DNA of 64,000 nucleotides from Cesiribacteraceae bacterium YIM B00369 (GTDB taxonomy: Bacteria > Bacteroidota > Bacteroidia > Cytophagales > Cyclobacteriaceae): NCBI GenBank assembly GCA_017948555.1, contig JAFMYY010000002.1, positions 248,001 through 312,000 on the forward strand. The letters are read 5' to 3'. The translations under genes were made by a program, and so were the position numbers. The notes beneath the pieces are model-generated. The model worked only from the letters and a program-made list of their open reading frames with translations, was not told the DNA's origin and searched no databases. Each line of letters begins with the position of its first letter. The stretch's first letter is position 1. Shown here one piece after another: positions 7,199-15,416 of this stretch.

Positions 7199-9565
7199 AT
7201 GAAAAATAACTATATAAGTTGTTGGTCAGGCAAATTGTGCCTGCTCACAATAATGTTGCTGTGCATTCAGGGATTGCAGGCGCAGGAATTTAAACAGATT
7301 AAAGGAAAAGTATTTGACGCCCAATCCGGAGAATTACTGGTGGGGGTAAGCATATATACGCCGGAACAGCAGGCAGGTACCACAACTAACGGGGCAGGTT
7401 CCTTTGATATGTTTTGCCCGATAGAGGATGATAGTATCATTGTAAGCTATTTAGGCTACCAGCAGCGGAAAATATGCGTTTGTGCAGTTCATAGAGAGGA
7501 GGCATACAACATCGACCTGCGGCCAGTGGTGCAAAACCTTCAGCCGATGGTTATAACAGCCAGCCGCGACAGGCAGGAAAGAACAGCCGCTCCTGTAGCC
7601 ATAAGCGCCTTAACGGCACAGCAGATTAAAGAAGCCGGGCCAACTGTATTATCGGAAGTGATGAATAAGGTCCTCGGTGTTCTAATGGTAAACCTGGGGA
7701 ATGAGCAACACTCCATGAGTATCAGGCAGCCAATGTCCTACCGCGGATATTTCCTGTACCTGGAAGATGGTATCCCAATACGTCCTGCCGGTTTATTCAA
7801 CCATAATGCCCTGATAGAAATCAATATGTTTGGCTTGCGTGGTATTGAAGTGCTGAGAGGGCCTGCTTCCTCAATTTATGGCAGTGAAGCCATTGGGGGT
7901 GCTGTAAATTTCCTTACCCTGACGCCACGGGCCATGCCAGGCTTTGAGCTCGGAATCCATGCCGACCAATGGGGTTATAAAAGGATTCAGTTTAATGGCG
8001 GGGGTTTTGTAACTAAAAAGCTGGGGCTGGCAGGAGGCGGGTATCTGGCAAGGCAAACCGATGGCTGGCAGGGCCACAGCGACTTTGATAAATTATCCCT
8101 TAACCTGAGGGCAGATTATTTCCTGAATGATAAAGCAAAGCTGGTGGCGACAATCAGCAGGAGTGCTCTGGATACTGAGACAGGAGGGAGCCTTGATAGC
8201 ACAGGTTTTTATACCCGTACATACAATACCCTGCATTCCTTTACTTACCGAAAGGTTAATGCTTTGCGGGCAAGGATAGGAATGGAATACTACGGGAGTG
8301 AAGGTTCCGGGGGAAGTATTAACCTGTTCTTCCGCAATAACAAAATTGATCAGCTGCCGGCCTATGCTATACGAAACAGCAGAACAGACAAGCTGTTGGC
8401 TGCAGGGGAAGAGAACACCGCAAGCTTCCAAAGTTACGGGATTACAGCTCAGCACAAGCAGACGTTGCCATGGGGAGGGGCAAAGCTGCTCAGCGGTTTT
8501 TATCTTGATTATTCACCATCGCAATACAAAGCACATTATATAGTGGCCGGCCGTGAAGAGGGCAGCGGGCGGTATATCAGTTATACTGCAAGGCAGGATT
8601 CGCTGCTGTCTTTATATAATGCTGATTTGTTAAATACTGCCCTCTACACACAGGCAGAAATAAATCCGGTTCCGGAACTAAAGCTGGTAGCAGGTGTGCG
8701 TTACGACAGGCTTGATTATTTCTATGATAACCACCTGACTGCATCAGCTTTTTCAGGGGCACCGGATGAGCATAATAGTTTTACCTTTTTTACCCCTAAG
8801 CTCGGGCTTACTTATTCCCTGTACAAAAGTACCGGCTTGTATGGAAACATCAGTAAAGGAGCGTACGCGCCGGGAATTAACGAACTGTACCGGGGAGTAA
8901 AAGTGCCCTCTCTGCAGCATGCGCAGTTTACCAATTATGAAGCAGGCTTCTGGACCGGACAGCTTGAGAATAAGCTTTATCTGGAAGCCTGTGTGTATGC
9001 CATGAAGGGCAGGAATGAGATAGTTTCCTACGTAATGGATGATGGAAGAACGGAAAACAGGAATTCAGGCGAAACATTGCATAAAGGAGTTGAATACACT
9101 CTTACCTATGCACCGGCAAAGCCTTTGTTGTTCCGCTTTGGAGGCACCAATGCAGCGCATACCTTTATCAGCTATAAAACCAAAGAAGAACAGGATTATA
9201 GCGGGAATAAAATGCCAAATGCTCCCGCCTGGCTTGCAAATGCGGAAATCAGCTGGAAACCTTCTTTTCTGCCCGGTTACAGGGCCGGACTGGAATGGCA
9301 GAGGGTGAGTAGCTGGTTTACAGACGAAGCAAACCTGAACAGGTATGCGGACCAGACTCTGATGGGTTTGAAGGGAGTAAGTATGTTGAATTTCAGGACT
9401 GCGTATGCCTGGAAGGGAATGGAAGCATACCTGCATATAATGAATCTTACCAATGAACTTTATGCCAGTAATGTAACAAAGAACCAGTGGGGAAATGTAT
9501 ATAACCCCGCAGCTGCAAGAACTTTTACTTTTGGCCTTAGCTGCCGGTTTAGTGCCAAAGAGTAA
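7199..9565 (+). CDS. TonB-dependent outer-membrane receptor (metal/cofactor type)
   Basis: A 788-residue receptor. Signal peptide 1-29 ends in LQAQ; a carboxypeptidase-regulatory-like domain follows at about 33-105; the plug spans about 125-250 (LRGIEVLRGPASSIYGSEAIGG); the rest is a beta-barrel ending in an aromatic-rich strand (FTFGLSCRFSAKE). It has no STN domain, so it is not built for sigma/FecR signalling, and there is no SusD partner, which points to a small substrate such as a metal chelate or cofactor rather than glycans. The N-terminal domain is unusual in holding Cys residues (MFCPIEDD and ICVCAVH). The 204-base gap upstream holds no other gene; the next gene is 84 bases downstream. 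Confidence 0.9.
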   Translation: MKNNYISCWSGKLCLLTIMLLCIQGLQAQEFKQIKGKVFDAQSGELLVGVSIYTPEQQAGTTTNGAGSFDMFCPIEDDSIIVSYLGYQQRKICVCAVHREEAYNIDLRPVVQNLQPMVITASRDRQERTAAPVAISALTAQQIKEAGPTVLSEVMNKVLGVLMVNLGNEQHSMSIRQPMSYRGYFLYLEDGIPIRPAGLFNHNALIEINMFGLRGIEVLRGPASSIYGSEAIGGAVNFLTLTPRAMPGFELGIHADQWGYKRIQFNGGGFVTKKLGLAGGGYLARQTDGWQGHSDFDKLSLNLRADYFLNDKAKLVATISRSALDTETGGSLDSTGFYTRTYNTLHSFTYRKVNALRARIGMEYYGSEGSGGSINLFFRNNKIDQLPAYAIRNSRTDKLLAAGEENTASFQSYGITAQHKQTLPWGGAKLLSGFYLDYSPSQYKAHYIVAGREEGSGRYISYTARQDSLLSLYNADLLNTALYTQAEINPVPELKLVAGVRYDRLDYFYDNHLTASAFSGAPDEHNSFTFFTPKLGLTYSLYKSTGLYGNISKGAYAPGINELYRGVKVPSLQHAQFTNYEAGFWTGQLENKLYLEACVYAMKGRNEIVSYVMDDGRTENRNSGETLHKGVEYTLTYAPAKPLLFRFGGTNAAHTFISYKTKEEQDYSGNKMPNAPAWLANAEISWKPSFLPGYRAGLEWQRVSSWFTDEANLNRYADQTLMGLKGVSMLNFRTAYAWKGMEAYLHIMNLTNELYASNVTKNQWGNVYNPAAARTFTFGLSCRFSAKE

Positions 9566-9649
9566 AATTATTCGGGAGTATAAGAAGGTGCCGTTTGGCA
9601 ACAGAAAGAAAATTTGAGTTGTATTTTATTAAAATTTCAAACAAAAGAG

Positions 9650-10960
9650 ATGAAATGTTTAGCCGGTTTTAGAGAGGTATTAATGGCCTTAATGCTGTGC
9701 CTGATTGGGGTAGCGGGCGCTTATGCTGGAGGAGTGGAGCCAATACAGCTATCGGGTGCCGGAAATAATGCACATTCTCCTTTTTTTACCAGAGACCATA
9801 AGGGCAACCCTGTAGTGTGCTGGCTCGAACAGGAGGAGGGCGCAAAAGAAGCGGTAATGTATTTTGCTGTTTCTTATGACCAGGGGATAAGTTTTGGCAA
9901 AGCGGTTAAAATTCCTGCCTCGCTGGGGGCTAATCCTTCCGGTGGTGAATGTCCGCCTAAAGTGGCGTTCAAAAAAGATGGAACAATTGTGGCTGTGTAC
10001 AGGAAAAGCCTGCCGGTTGAGGGAAACCCTTATGCGGGTGATATTTTTCAGGTAATTTCGGGAGATGGTGGAAAAAGCTGGTCAGCTCCGGTATCGGTAA
10101 ATCCTGGTGCCGGAGTAAATACCAGCGGAGGATTTTTTGATCTTGAGGCTCTGCCTGACGGGCAGGTGGGGGTGATCTGGCTGGAGGGCCGTGCAAAGGA
10201 TGATCTTTCCGGAAGAGGCTCCGCCTTAAAATTTTCTTCCAGTACTGAAAAAGGAGGTTTTGGGAAGGCGGTTACCATTTCTGAGAATTCCTGCCAGTGC
10301 TGTAAAACAAAATTGTTTGCAGATGCAGGAGGGATGTATCACGTGGTGTTCAGAGAAATATATACTGATCAGGCCAGAGATATTTCCCACTCTTATTCCT
10401 CAGATGCGGGTAAATCCTTCTCCATGCCCGTCAATATCAGTCAGGATAAATGGTACCTGCAGGGATGCCCGCATGTAGGGCCGGATGTGGATGAAGTAAA
10501 TGGACGCCTCCAGTTTACATGGTTTACCATGGGAGGCGGTGCCGGCATTTATATGGCTTCACAAACCGGCGGAGCCTATTCAGGCAGGAAAGCAGTTGTG
10601 GAGACTGAAAAGGCATCAAGACCACAGTTAGCAGCTCTTGAAAATGGAGGGACTGTATTGGTTTGGGAGGAATTGATGCAGGGGGATGGTAAGTATATCC
10701 AGAGGGTTGGTGTAAGGATAAATCCTTTGGGTAAAACCGATAGTAAAAATTTATATTTAAGAAATTTTCCGGGGGCTCATCATCCTGTGGTAATTACGCT
10801 CGGGAAGCAATTTGCAGGTCTTGCTTTTACTTTAAGCAGCGGGAAAAACGATAAGGTATTCTATTTAAGAATGGATACCTCAAAGCCGGGGGAGGTGGCT
10901 GAAAAAACTGATCCGGTTGTTAAGGGAGATGCCGGTTTTAAAATGGATTTTACTCATTAA
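9650..10960 (+). CDS. Secreted Asp-box (sialidase-like) beta-propeller with CxCC motif
   Basis: A 436-residue exported protein; signal peptide about 1-28 (ends GAYAG). I chose ATG 9650 over the in-frame TTG 9614 because it gives a clean signal peptide. Asp-box/BNR repeats are visible: SYDQGISFG (75-83), SGDGGKSWS (137-145) and SSDAGKSFS (250-258), indicating a sialidase-fold propeller. The catalytic residues of true sialidases (arginine triad, FRIP) are not evident. Instead there are Cys motifs: GGECPP (about 98-103), SCQCCKT (214-220) and QGCPHVGPD (271-279), which look like a metal site or disulfides. It follows the TonB receptor and may bind the same ligand. I would not call it a sialidase. 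Confidence 0.75.
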   Translation: MKCLAGFREVLMALMLCLIGVAGAYAGGVEPIQLSGAGNNAHSPFFTRDHKGNPVVCWLEQEEGAKEAVMYFAVSYDQGISFGKAVKIPASLGANPSGGECPPKVAFKKDGTIVAVYRKSLPVEGNPYAGDIFQVISGDGGKSWSAPVSVNPGAGVNTSGGFFDLEALPDGQVGVIWLEGRAKDDLSGRGSALKFSSSTEKGGFGKAVTISENSCQCCKTKLFADAGGMYHVVFREIYTDQARDISHSYSSDAGKSFSMPVNISQDKWYLQGCPHVGPDVDEVNGRLQFTWFTMGGGAGIYMASQTGGAYSGRKAVVETEKASRPQLAALENGGTVLVWEELMQGDGKYIQRVGVRINPLGKTDSKNLYLRNFPGAHHPVVITLGKQFAGLAFTLSSGKNDKVFYLRMDTSKPGEVAEKTDPVVKGDAGFKMDFTH

Positions 10961-11079
10961 AATGAAAAAAGATATATGGCTCTTTTTCCGGGAGAAAAAT
11001 CATTAACAGGCAAAGAAAGAAAAAGGTAAGCTACAGATTAGCATGCATAAGATTTAAAATACTAATACATTAACTGAAA

Positions 11080-11166
11080 GCTGAAAAAGAACCGGGGTAC
11101 AAATTTTATTAAAGGATTTGTATTCAGGTTCCCTGAATAATAATCTTTCAGCCGGTAAAATACCGC
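11080..11166. ncRNA. Candidate structured RNA (nested three-helix stem plus hairpin)
   Basis: Three helices nest in order: GCTGAAA/TTTCAGC (11080-11086 with 11146-11152), GAACC/GGTTC (11089-11093 with 11127-11131) and TACAAAT/ATTTGTA (11098-11104 with 11116-11122). Directly after comes CGGTA-AAA-TACCG (11153-11165). All pairs are Watson-Crick. No known RNA family was recognised, the strand is undetermined and there is no clear promoter. It could equally be part of the 3' region of a neighbouring mRNA. Confidence 0.35.
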
Positions 11167-11216
11167 AATGTTTATATTAATCCGGAGCTTACCTTTTGAA
11201 TATAAAACGGTTATGC

Positions 11217-11340
11217 AATAACCTCCACAGTATACCTTCTTTGGTGTTTTGCCTCATTAATCCGGACTAATGCAATTCCTTTATAGAAAAACATGGGTTC
11301 CGGCAGGCAATAGCAGCCGGGGAAGTTATACTGTGGCTGT
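11217..11340. ncRNA. Candidate long-hairpin RNA or dyad
   Basis: CCACAGTATACCTTC (11225-11239) pairs with GAAGTTATACTGTGG (11322-11336) with one mismatch in 15; TAAC/GTTA adds four pairs outside. Inside, after an open stretch of roughly ten bases on each side, TTGCCT (11249-11254) pairs with AGGCAA (11305-11310), and CATTA/TAATG (11255-11259 with 11268-11272) forms a further hairpin. The open internal bubble between two helices is reminiscent of 6S RNA, but about 120 bases is short for that family. Strand unknown. Confidence 0.35.
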
Positions 11341-11406
11341 TAAAACAGATTATAGTCTGTTAATAATATATATTATTGCTGATTCTTATCTGAACTAAGA
11401 GCAGGA

Positions 11407-11817
11407 TTAATAATCTCTGTCACGACCTCCGCCGTTACCACCACGGTTGCCGCCGCCTCTGTTGTAGCCGCCGCCATTACCGCCTTTGTTGTAACCGCCA
11501 CCGCTGCCACCTCTGTTGTAGCCGCCGCCGCCCTGGCTTCCACCGCCAAATCCGCCTCTGCTTCCACCTCTGTCTTTTCTTTCTTCTGCTTCGTTCACTA
11601 CAATAGCACGGCCATTGATTTCTGCGCCATTCAATTCTTTAATTGCCTGTTGTGCTTGTTCATCGTCAGGCATTTCAACAAAACCAAATCCTTTGCTTCT
11701 GCCAGAGAGTTTGTCAATAATAATTTTAACTGAGGTTACATCGCCATACTCCTCAAAATATTCCCTAAGTTCACTTTCTTCTAATTTAAAGGGAAGGCTT
11801 CCTACAAAAATGTTCAT
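11407..11817 (-). CDS. RRM RNA-binding protein with Gly/Arg-rich tail
   Basis: A 136-residue protein. One RNA-recognition motif covers residues 1-78 with RNP2 IFVGSL (3-8) and RNP1 KGFGFVEM (42-49). Residues 80-136 form a Gly-rich tail with repeated RGG, GGYNRGG and GGYNKGG units, ending GRDRDY. Single-RRM proteins of this type are common in Bacteroidota and cyanobacteria and act as RNA chaperones or post-transcriptional regulators (known for Bacteroides Rbp proteins). The tail resembles disordered RGG regions that add RNA affinity. It is monocistronic; foldable DNA lies immediately downstream. Confidence 0.92.
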   Translation of the reverse strand: MNIFVGSLPFKLEESELREYFEEYGDVTSVKIIIDKLSGRSKGFGFVEMPDDEQAQQAIKELNGAEINGRAIVVNEAEERKDRGGSRGGFGGGSQGGGGYNRGGSGGGYNKGGNGGGYNRGGGNRGGNGGGRDRDY

Positions 11818-12079
11818 AATACGTTGTTGTTTTTTGATTGATTAATCTTATGCAAATAAAGCGTTATTTTACTCTATATATACGTTTGAAGGTAAAATTG
11901 TTATAAGTAATTTTTTTATTCCTGAAATTTTGTTTTAAAGCTTGTTAGGTTATAATAATTTTAATGCTTTTTTATATTTTCTGCATCTTTTGGTGCCTCA
12001 GTTTCCTGTGCTGCCGGTAAATTAATGCTTCCCTCTAACCTGTCAACTGTCTTATTTGTTTCTTCTCCTGAAAAATTAT

Positions 12080-12749
12080 TTATTTTTTTTTAATCTTTCC
12101 TGCCCGCCCTGCTTTTCTAAATTGAACCTGAACCAGAAATAACCCTTGCCTGAGGTTACCCGGATCTAATGTGTCCGCTAAAGAATCTGTTGCTTTATAA
12201 CAGGACCCTTGTTGCTGTATATGCCCGTTCATACTATATATTTTCCAACAGATCTTTCCTCCCGATTTATTATTAATATCCATTACATTACCACAACAGA
12301 ATCTGAAGGATTCGGGTAAAGCTGTATATCCTTCAGGAACGGAGATGCATGTCCGGTGAATATGATAGTCCGGACAGGAGTATTTTTTAAACCTTCTTTT
12401 ACATGATAAAATTGTACGAGGGTGTCTCCTTTCTTCAGGTGTAATGTCTTATCAGGGCTTATTTCATAGCTGTTATTGTTAACGGAATAATACAGAGAGG
12501 CATCTCATCTGAAGGGTCCGGATTTATCTTTATCGTTTTAAGAGAATCTTCTGTTATGATATAGAAGACAGAGTCCGGAATGGCAATTTCCTGTCCGTTT
12601 ACAAATAGCTCAACAGAGAGAAAAAGATGCAGTTCTTTTTCTTTACATCCTGGTGTTACACTAATCAGTAAAAACAGTAAAACAGGAGCGTAACCAATCC
12701 CAAAATATTTTGCCATGCCTGCTTTGTGGCAAAATAAACGTCTTTTCAC
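12080..12749 (-). pseudogene. Frameshifted lipoprotein with T9SS type A sorting domain
   Basis: Three minus-strand reading frames join into one protein-like sequence. Frame one (12749 to about 12490) encodes a lipoprotein-type leader (LLFLLISVTPGC) and a short domain ending NPDPSDE. Frame two (about 12490 to 12283) continues DASLYYSVNNNSYEISPDK and reaches SPFLKDIQLYPNPSDS, where LYPNP is the start of a T9SS C-terminal domain. Frame three (12283 to 12080) supplies the rest of that domain (KICWKIYSMNGHIQQQG, then GNLRQGLFLVQVQF) and a basic end. Each frame runs into a stop shortly after the switch, so at least two frameshifts separate it from an intact ~220-residue surface protein. Sequencing error is the alternative. 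Confidence 0.7.
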
Positions 12750-13003
12750 TTTCCGGTTAAAAAATATTTAAGGTCTTAAAAATCATATCCGTTATAAAAG
12801 CTTATTTAAATCTTCGCTACTTTCTGCAGGTAAAGTAGTGATTATATTATTAAAGACCAAATTTTCCATTTTATCAGGTGAAAAATTTTAAATACACCAC
12901 TTTTTATGTTGGTAATAAGGGGTAAAGCGTTCCTCTTAAAATTTAATTAATTGTAATGCATCGGAAAGAAGTGGAAGCTATGGGAGTAGCTTTCTGTTCC
13001 TGA

Positions 13004-13957
13004 TCAACTCATAAGGGAGTAAACGATATAGCCTATATAGATGAGCAGGAAAATCCCACCTTCCACTCTGTCAACTTTCCTCCTGCCAATAGTAATGGTG
13101 GAAAGAAAAAGGAGCAGGCTGGCAAAGATTGCAGCAAGAATATCGAAATTATTGGCGGAGTTGAAGGGGAGGGGCTGAATAACAGAGGTAAGGCCAAGGA
13201 TAAAGAAGATGTTGAAAATATTAGAGCCTACAATATTGCCAATGGCAATGTCGGCCTTCTTTTTAAGTGCTGCCACTACAGAAGTGGCCATTTCGGGCAG
13301 TGAGGTACCGACCGCTACAATGGTCAGGCCTATTATTCTTTCACTGATCCCGTAATCTGTGGCAATATTAACAGCTCCCTCCACCAGGTACTGTCCGCCA
13401 AAGAAAAGACCTGCAAGGCCCAGGAGCACAAAAACTATCGCCTGCCATAGAGGAAGTAATTTTGTCTGCTCCTCTGTATCTGACTGGTTTTTGGCTATTT
13501 CTATGGTATAAACTAAAAATATCAGGAAGAAGGAAAGCAGAATCAGACCGTCGATGCGGGAGACGTAATTGCCGGTAGTGCTTCCGTCAATCATCTGGTC
13601 ATTCGCAATAATGCCCAGCACCACTGCTGCCAGCAGGCTTAAAGGAATTTCCTTCCAGGTGGTGTTCTTTTGAATGCTTAGCGGGAATATAAGGGAGGAT
13701 ATCCCTATGATGAGGAAAATATTGGCAATATTACTGCCCAACACATTTCCAATTGCAATATCGGTGGAGCCTTTAAGGGCAGAAAAAATGTTTACCGTCA
13801 GTTCAGGGGCCGAGGTGCCAAAGGCAACTATGGTAAGACCTATTACCAGGTCAGATATTCCAAATTTTTTGGCTATGGAGGAGGCGCCATCTACCAGCCA
13901 GTTCGCACTGAAGATGATAAGGGCAATGCCTCCGAATAGATAAAGGTAGTCAAGCAT
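13004..13957 (-). CDS. Calcium/sodium antiporter (CaCA family, YrbG-like)
   Basis: A 317-residue inner-membrane protein with the internal duplication of CaCA exchangers: the alpha-1 repeat contains FGTSAPELTVN (46-56) and alpha-2 contains VGTSLPEMATSVVA (216-229); the acidic residues in these motifs coordinate Ca2+/Na+. Each half also carries an IGNV/IVGSNI(A/F)NI(F) segment. Length and architecture match bacterial YrbG-type K+-independent Na+/Ca2+ exchangers. Stands alone, transcribed leftward; a TATTTTTG element (13975-13982 on the minus strand) could be its -7 box. Confidence 0.92.
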   Translation of the reverse strand: MLDYLYLFGGIALIIFSANWLVDGASSIAKKFGISDLVIGLTIVAFGTSAPELTVNIFSALKGSTDIAIGNVLGSNIANIFLIIGISSLIFPLSIQKNTTWKEIPLSLLAAVVLGIIANDQMIDGSTTGNYVSRIDGLILLSFFLIFLVYTIEIAKNQSDTEEQTKLLPLWQAIVFVLLGLAGLFFGGQYLVEGAVNIATDYGISERIIGLTIVAVGTSLPEMATSVVAALKKKADIAIGNIVGSNIFNIFFILGLTSVIQPLPFNSANNFDILAAIFASLLLFLSTITIGRRKVDRVEGGIFLLIYIGYIVYSLMS

Positions 13958-14087
13958 AATTTTGTATCTCCAGCCAAAAATAATATAAAAATTTCACTGA
14001 AATTAAAAGTGTCATTGAATTATTAAAAGGAGGGTTAAAGGCTTTCCTGAGACACAGGAAGCAGGGGCAAAGGTATGGAGCAGGCAT

Positions 14088-14117
14088 AAAAAAAAGCCTC
14101 ACAAAATGTGAGGCTTT
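14088..14117 (-). terminator. Terminator of the cold-shock gene
   Basis: Ten-pair perfect stem AAAGCCTCAC/GTGAGGCTTT (14093-14102 with 14108-14117), loop of five, with a run of T on the minus strand after the stem. Confidence 0.85.
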
Positions 14118-14141
14118 CTTCAATCCTGAAATATCTATAAA

Positions 14142-14333
14142 TTAAGCAAGCTTAACATTAACAGCGTTTAAGCCTTTGCGTCCTTCTTCAAGGTCATAAG
14201 TTACTTCATCACCTTCTCTAACTTCGTCGATAAGGCCTGTAACGTGTACAAAATACTCTTTTTCAGAATTCTCGTCTTTAATAAATCCAAATCCTTTTGA
14301 ATCGTTAAAGAATTTTACTTTTCCAGTGTTCAT
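14142..14333 (-). CDS. Cold-shock domain protein (CspA family)
   Basis: A 63-residue single cold-shock domain with RNP1 KGFGFI (13-18) and RNP2-like YFVHV (27-31), which bind single-stranded RNA/DNA. The domain is intact from GKVKFFN to VNVKLA. RNP2 reads VHV rather than the common VHF/VHS. Monocistronic with a strong terminator and a short leader after a TACCTTTG promoter element. Likely an RNA chaperone; several paralogues per genome are usual, so cold induction specifically is not implied. Confidence 0.95.
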   Translation of the reverse strand: MNTGKVKFFNDSKGFGFIKDENSEKEYFVHVTGLIDEVREGDEVTYDLEEGRKGLNAVNVKLA

Positions 14334-14357
14334 AATAAATAATTAATAATAATATTT

Positions 14358-14365
14358 CAAAGGTA
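14358..14365 (-). promoter_or_regulatory. -7 element of the cold-shock gene
   Basis: TACCTTTG on the minus strand, 24 bases ahead of the start codon; no -33 TTG at the expected distance. Confidence 0.5.
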
Positions 14366-14588
14366 GTTTAAATATTAGAAGTTCCAGTTTTTTTTCCGGT
14401 TTTTATTCTCATCTATTTAAATTTCCTTTTATACCTGTAATACGGATTCGCAGGTATATTAGTTCTGTATCAGTAAATATTTTTCAGGTTTTTATAGTGC
14501 AGGAAAGTAATTGTTAGTGGCAGGAGGGAACGGTGCCGAAGCAGCCTTATCCAGCAGACAGGAAAAGGAGGGACAACAGCTCACCCCT

Positions 14589-15182
14589 TTATTTGCGGAC
14601 AACCATTTTTTTGGAAGCCTCCTGCTCCGGTAAAATATGAAGTTCAGGTCCTGTTGATTTTAACTCCTGATGAATCTTTATGCGCCATTCCTCCTCTCTT
14701 TCGGAATTGAGTCCATGAAGTGTTTCTTCATCGAAGCGTGACTGGGTTGCCAGCTGAGCCTGTGTATAAATTTGCTTTAGTTCCTTTATCCTTTGTTTGT
14801 CGTGTTTCCTTATTTTAGAAGAGTTAAGCTTCTTCTGCAATTTACGGGCATAAACTTCTGTAATATCAAAATGCAGTTGTTCATGGGCTAAAATCCGCTG
14901 GTCCTTCCGCGAGGGATGAACCCACGATTGGTACTGGTCGAAAACCGCCCTGGCGTTAAATGTGGTTATCCCGGTTAGCAGTTCCACATTTTCCACACTC
15001 ACATCAATTCCGGCATAGGTAACAGCAGCATGAACTACATCTGTTGCATCGGGCCTGCCTTTAAAGTCTGCCCATTTTAATGCCTTGTCGTGTTTCCAAT
15101 GTAACAGGGAGGATTTTTTCTGCCCCATTGAGGGAATTGCCATAAGGCAGCAAAAAAGAAGGGTTAAAAATGACGACTGCAT
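14589..15182 (-). CDS. DUF922 protein, putative secreted zinc protease
   Basis: A 197-residue exported protein; signal peptide 1-20 ends SMG-Q. The DUF922 core begins with LKWADFKGRPD (about 35-45) and contains AHEQLHFDI at 99-107, an HExxH zinc motif (His100, Glu101, His104), with a helical, charged region following (about 110-150). DUF922 is annotated as a probable Zn-dependent protease; activity is unproven for most members. Monocistronic, opposite to the next gene. Confidence 0.8.
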   Translation of the reverse strand: MQSSFLTLLFCCLMAIPSMGQKKSSLLHWKHDKALKWADFKGRPDATDVVHAAVTYAGIDVSVENVELLTGITTFNARAVFDQYQSWVHPSRKDQRILAHEQLHFDITEVYARKLQKKLNSSKIRKHDKQRIKELKQIYTQAQLATQSRFDEETLHGLNSEREEEWRIKIHQELKSTGPELHILPEQEASKKMVVRK

Positions 15183-15325
15183 AATTTAGATTTTCATATA
15201 AACATACAAAGCCTTAAGGGCTGATTTTCGTTCCCGAAGGTTTATGCAGGTGCGTATTTTTTTACCCTTGCAGCTACTGCCAGTTGTAACGCGGAAGGGG
15301 TTTTTTAGTAAATGAGTTACTTTCC

Positions 15326-15333
15326 TACATTTG
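15326..15333 (+). promoter_or_regulatory. -7 element upstream of the SanA/ElyC-like gene
   Basis: TACATTTG, exact TAnnTTTG match, giving a leader of about 75 bases; no -33 TTG seen. Confidence 0.4.
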
Positions 15334-15416
15334 TAACGATTTGCCCATTTCGTGCAGAAGGGGTTATGGGATGGCTGTAAGTTTGTCCCGGACTAACTTT
15401 TTACTGAAACGAATAA

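Larger units (their letters stand above)
10961..11406. other. Gene-free region with several inverted repeats, possible structured RNA
   Basis: No credible gene. Nested pairings at 11080-11152, a triloop hairpin at 11153-11165, a long imperfect dyad at 11225-11336 and an 11-base direct repeat (ATTAATCCGGA at 11176-11186 and 11256-11266) cluster here between the propeller gene and the RRM gene. See separate entries. Confidence 0.5.

Noticed and set aside
9614-9649. TTG start extending the Asp-box propeller by 12 residues
   Set aside because: Would place extra charged residues ahead of an otherwise clean signal peptide starting at ATG 9650.
11168-11221. 17-codon plus-strand frame starting MFILIRSLPFEY that resembles the start of the neighbouring RRM protein
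   Set aside because: Similarity covers only SLPF and a few hydrophobic residues, a stop follows at once and DNA similarity is poor; chance is likely.
11373-11567. Ala/Val/Thr repeat ORF on the same strand as the RRM gene
   Set aside because: Frame-shifted reading of the Gly-rich RGG tail; repetitive composition explains it.
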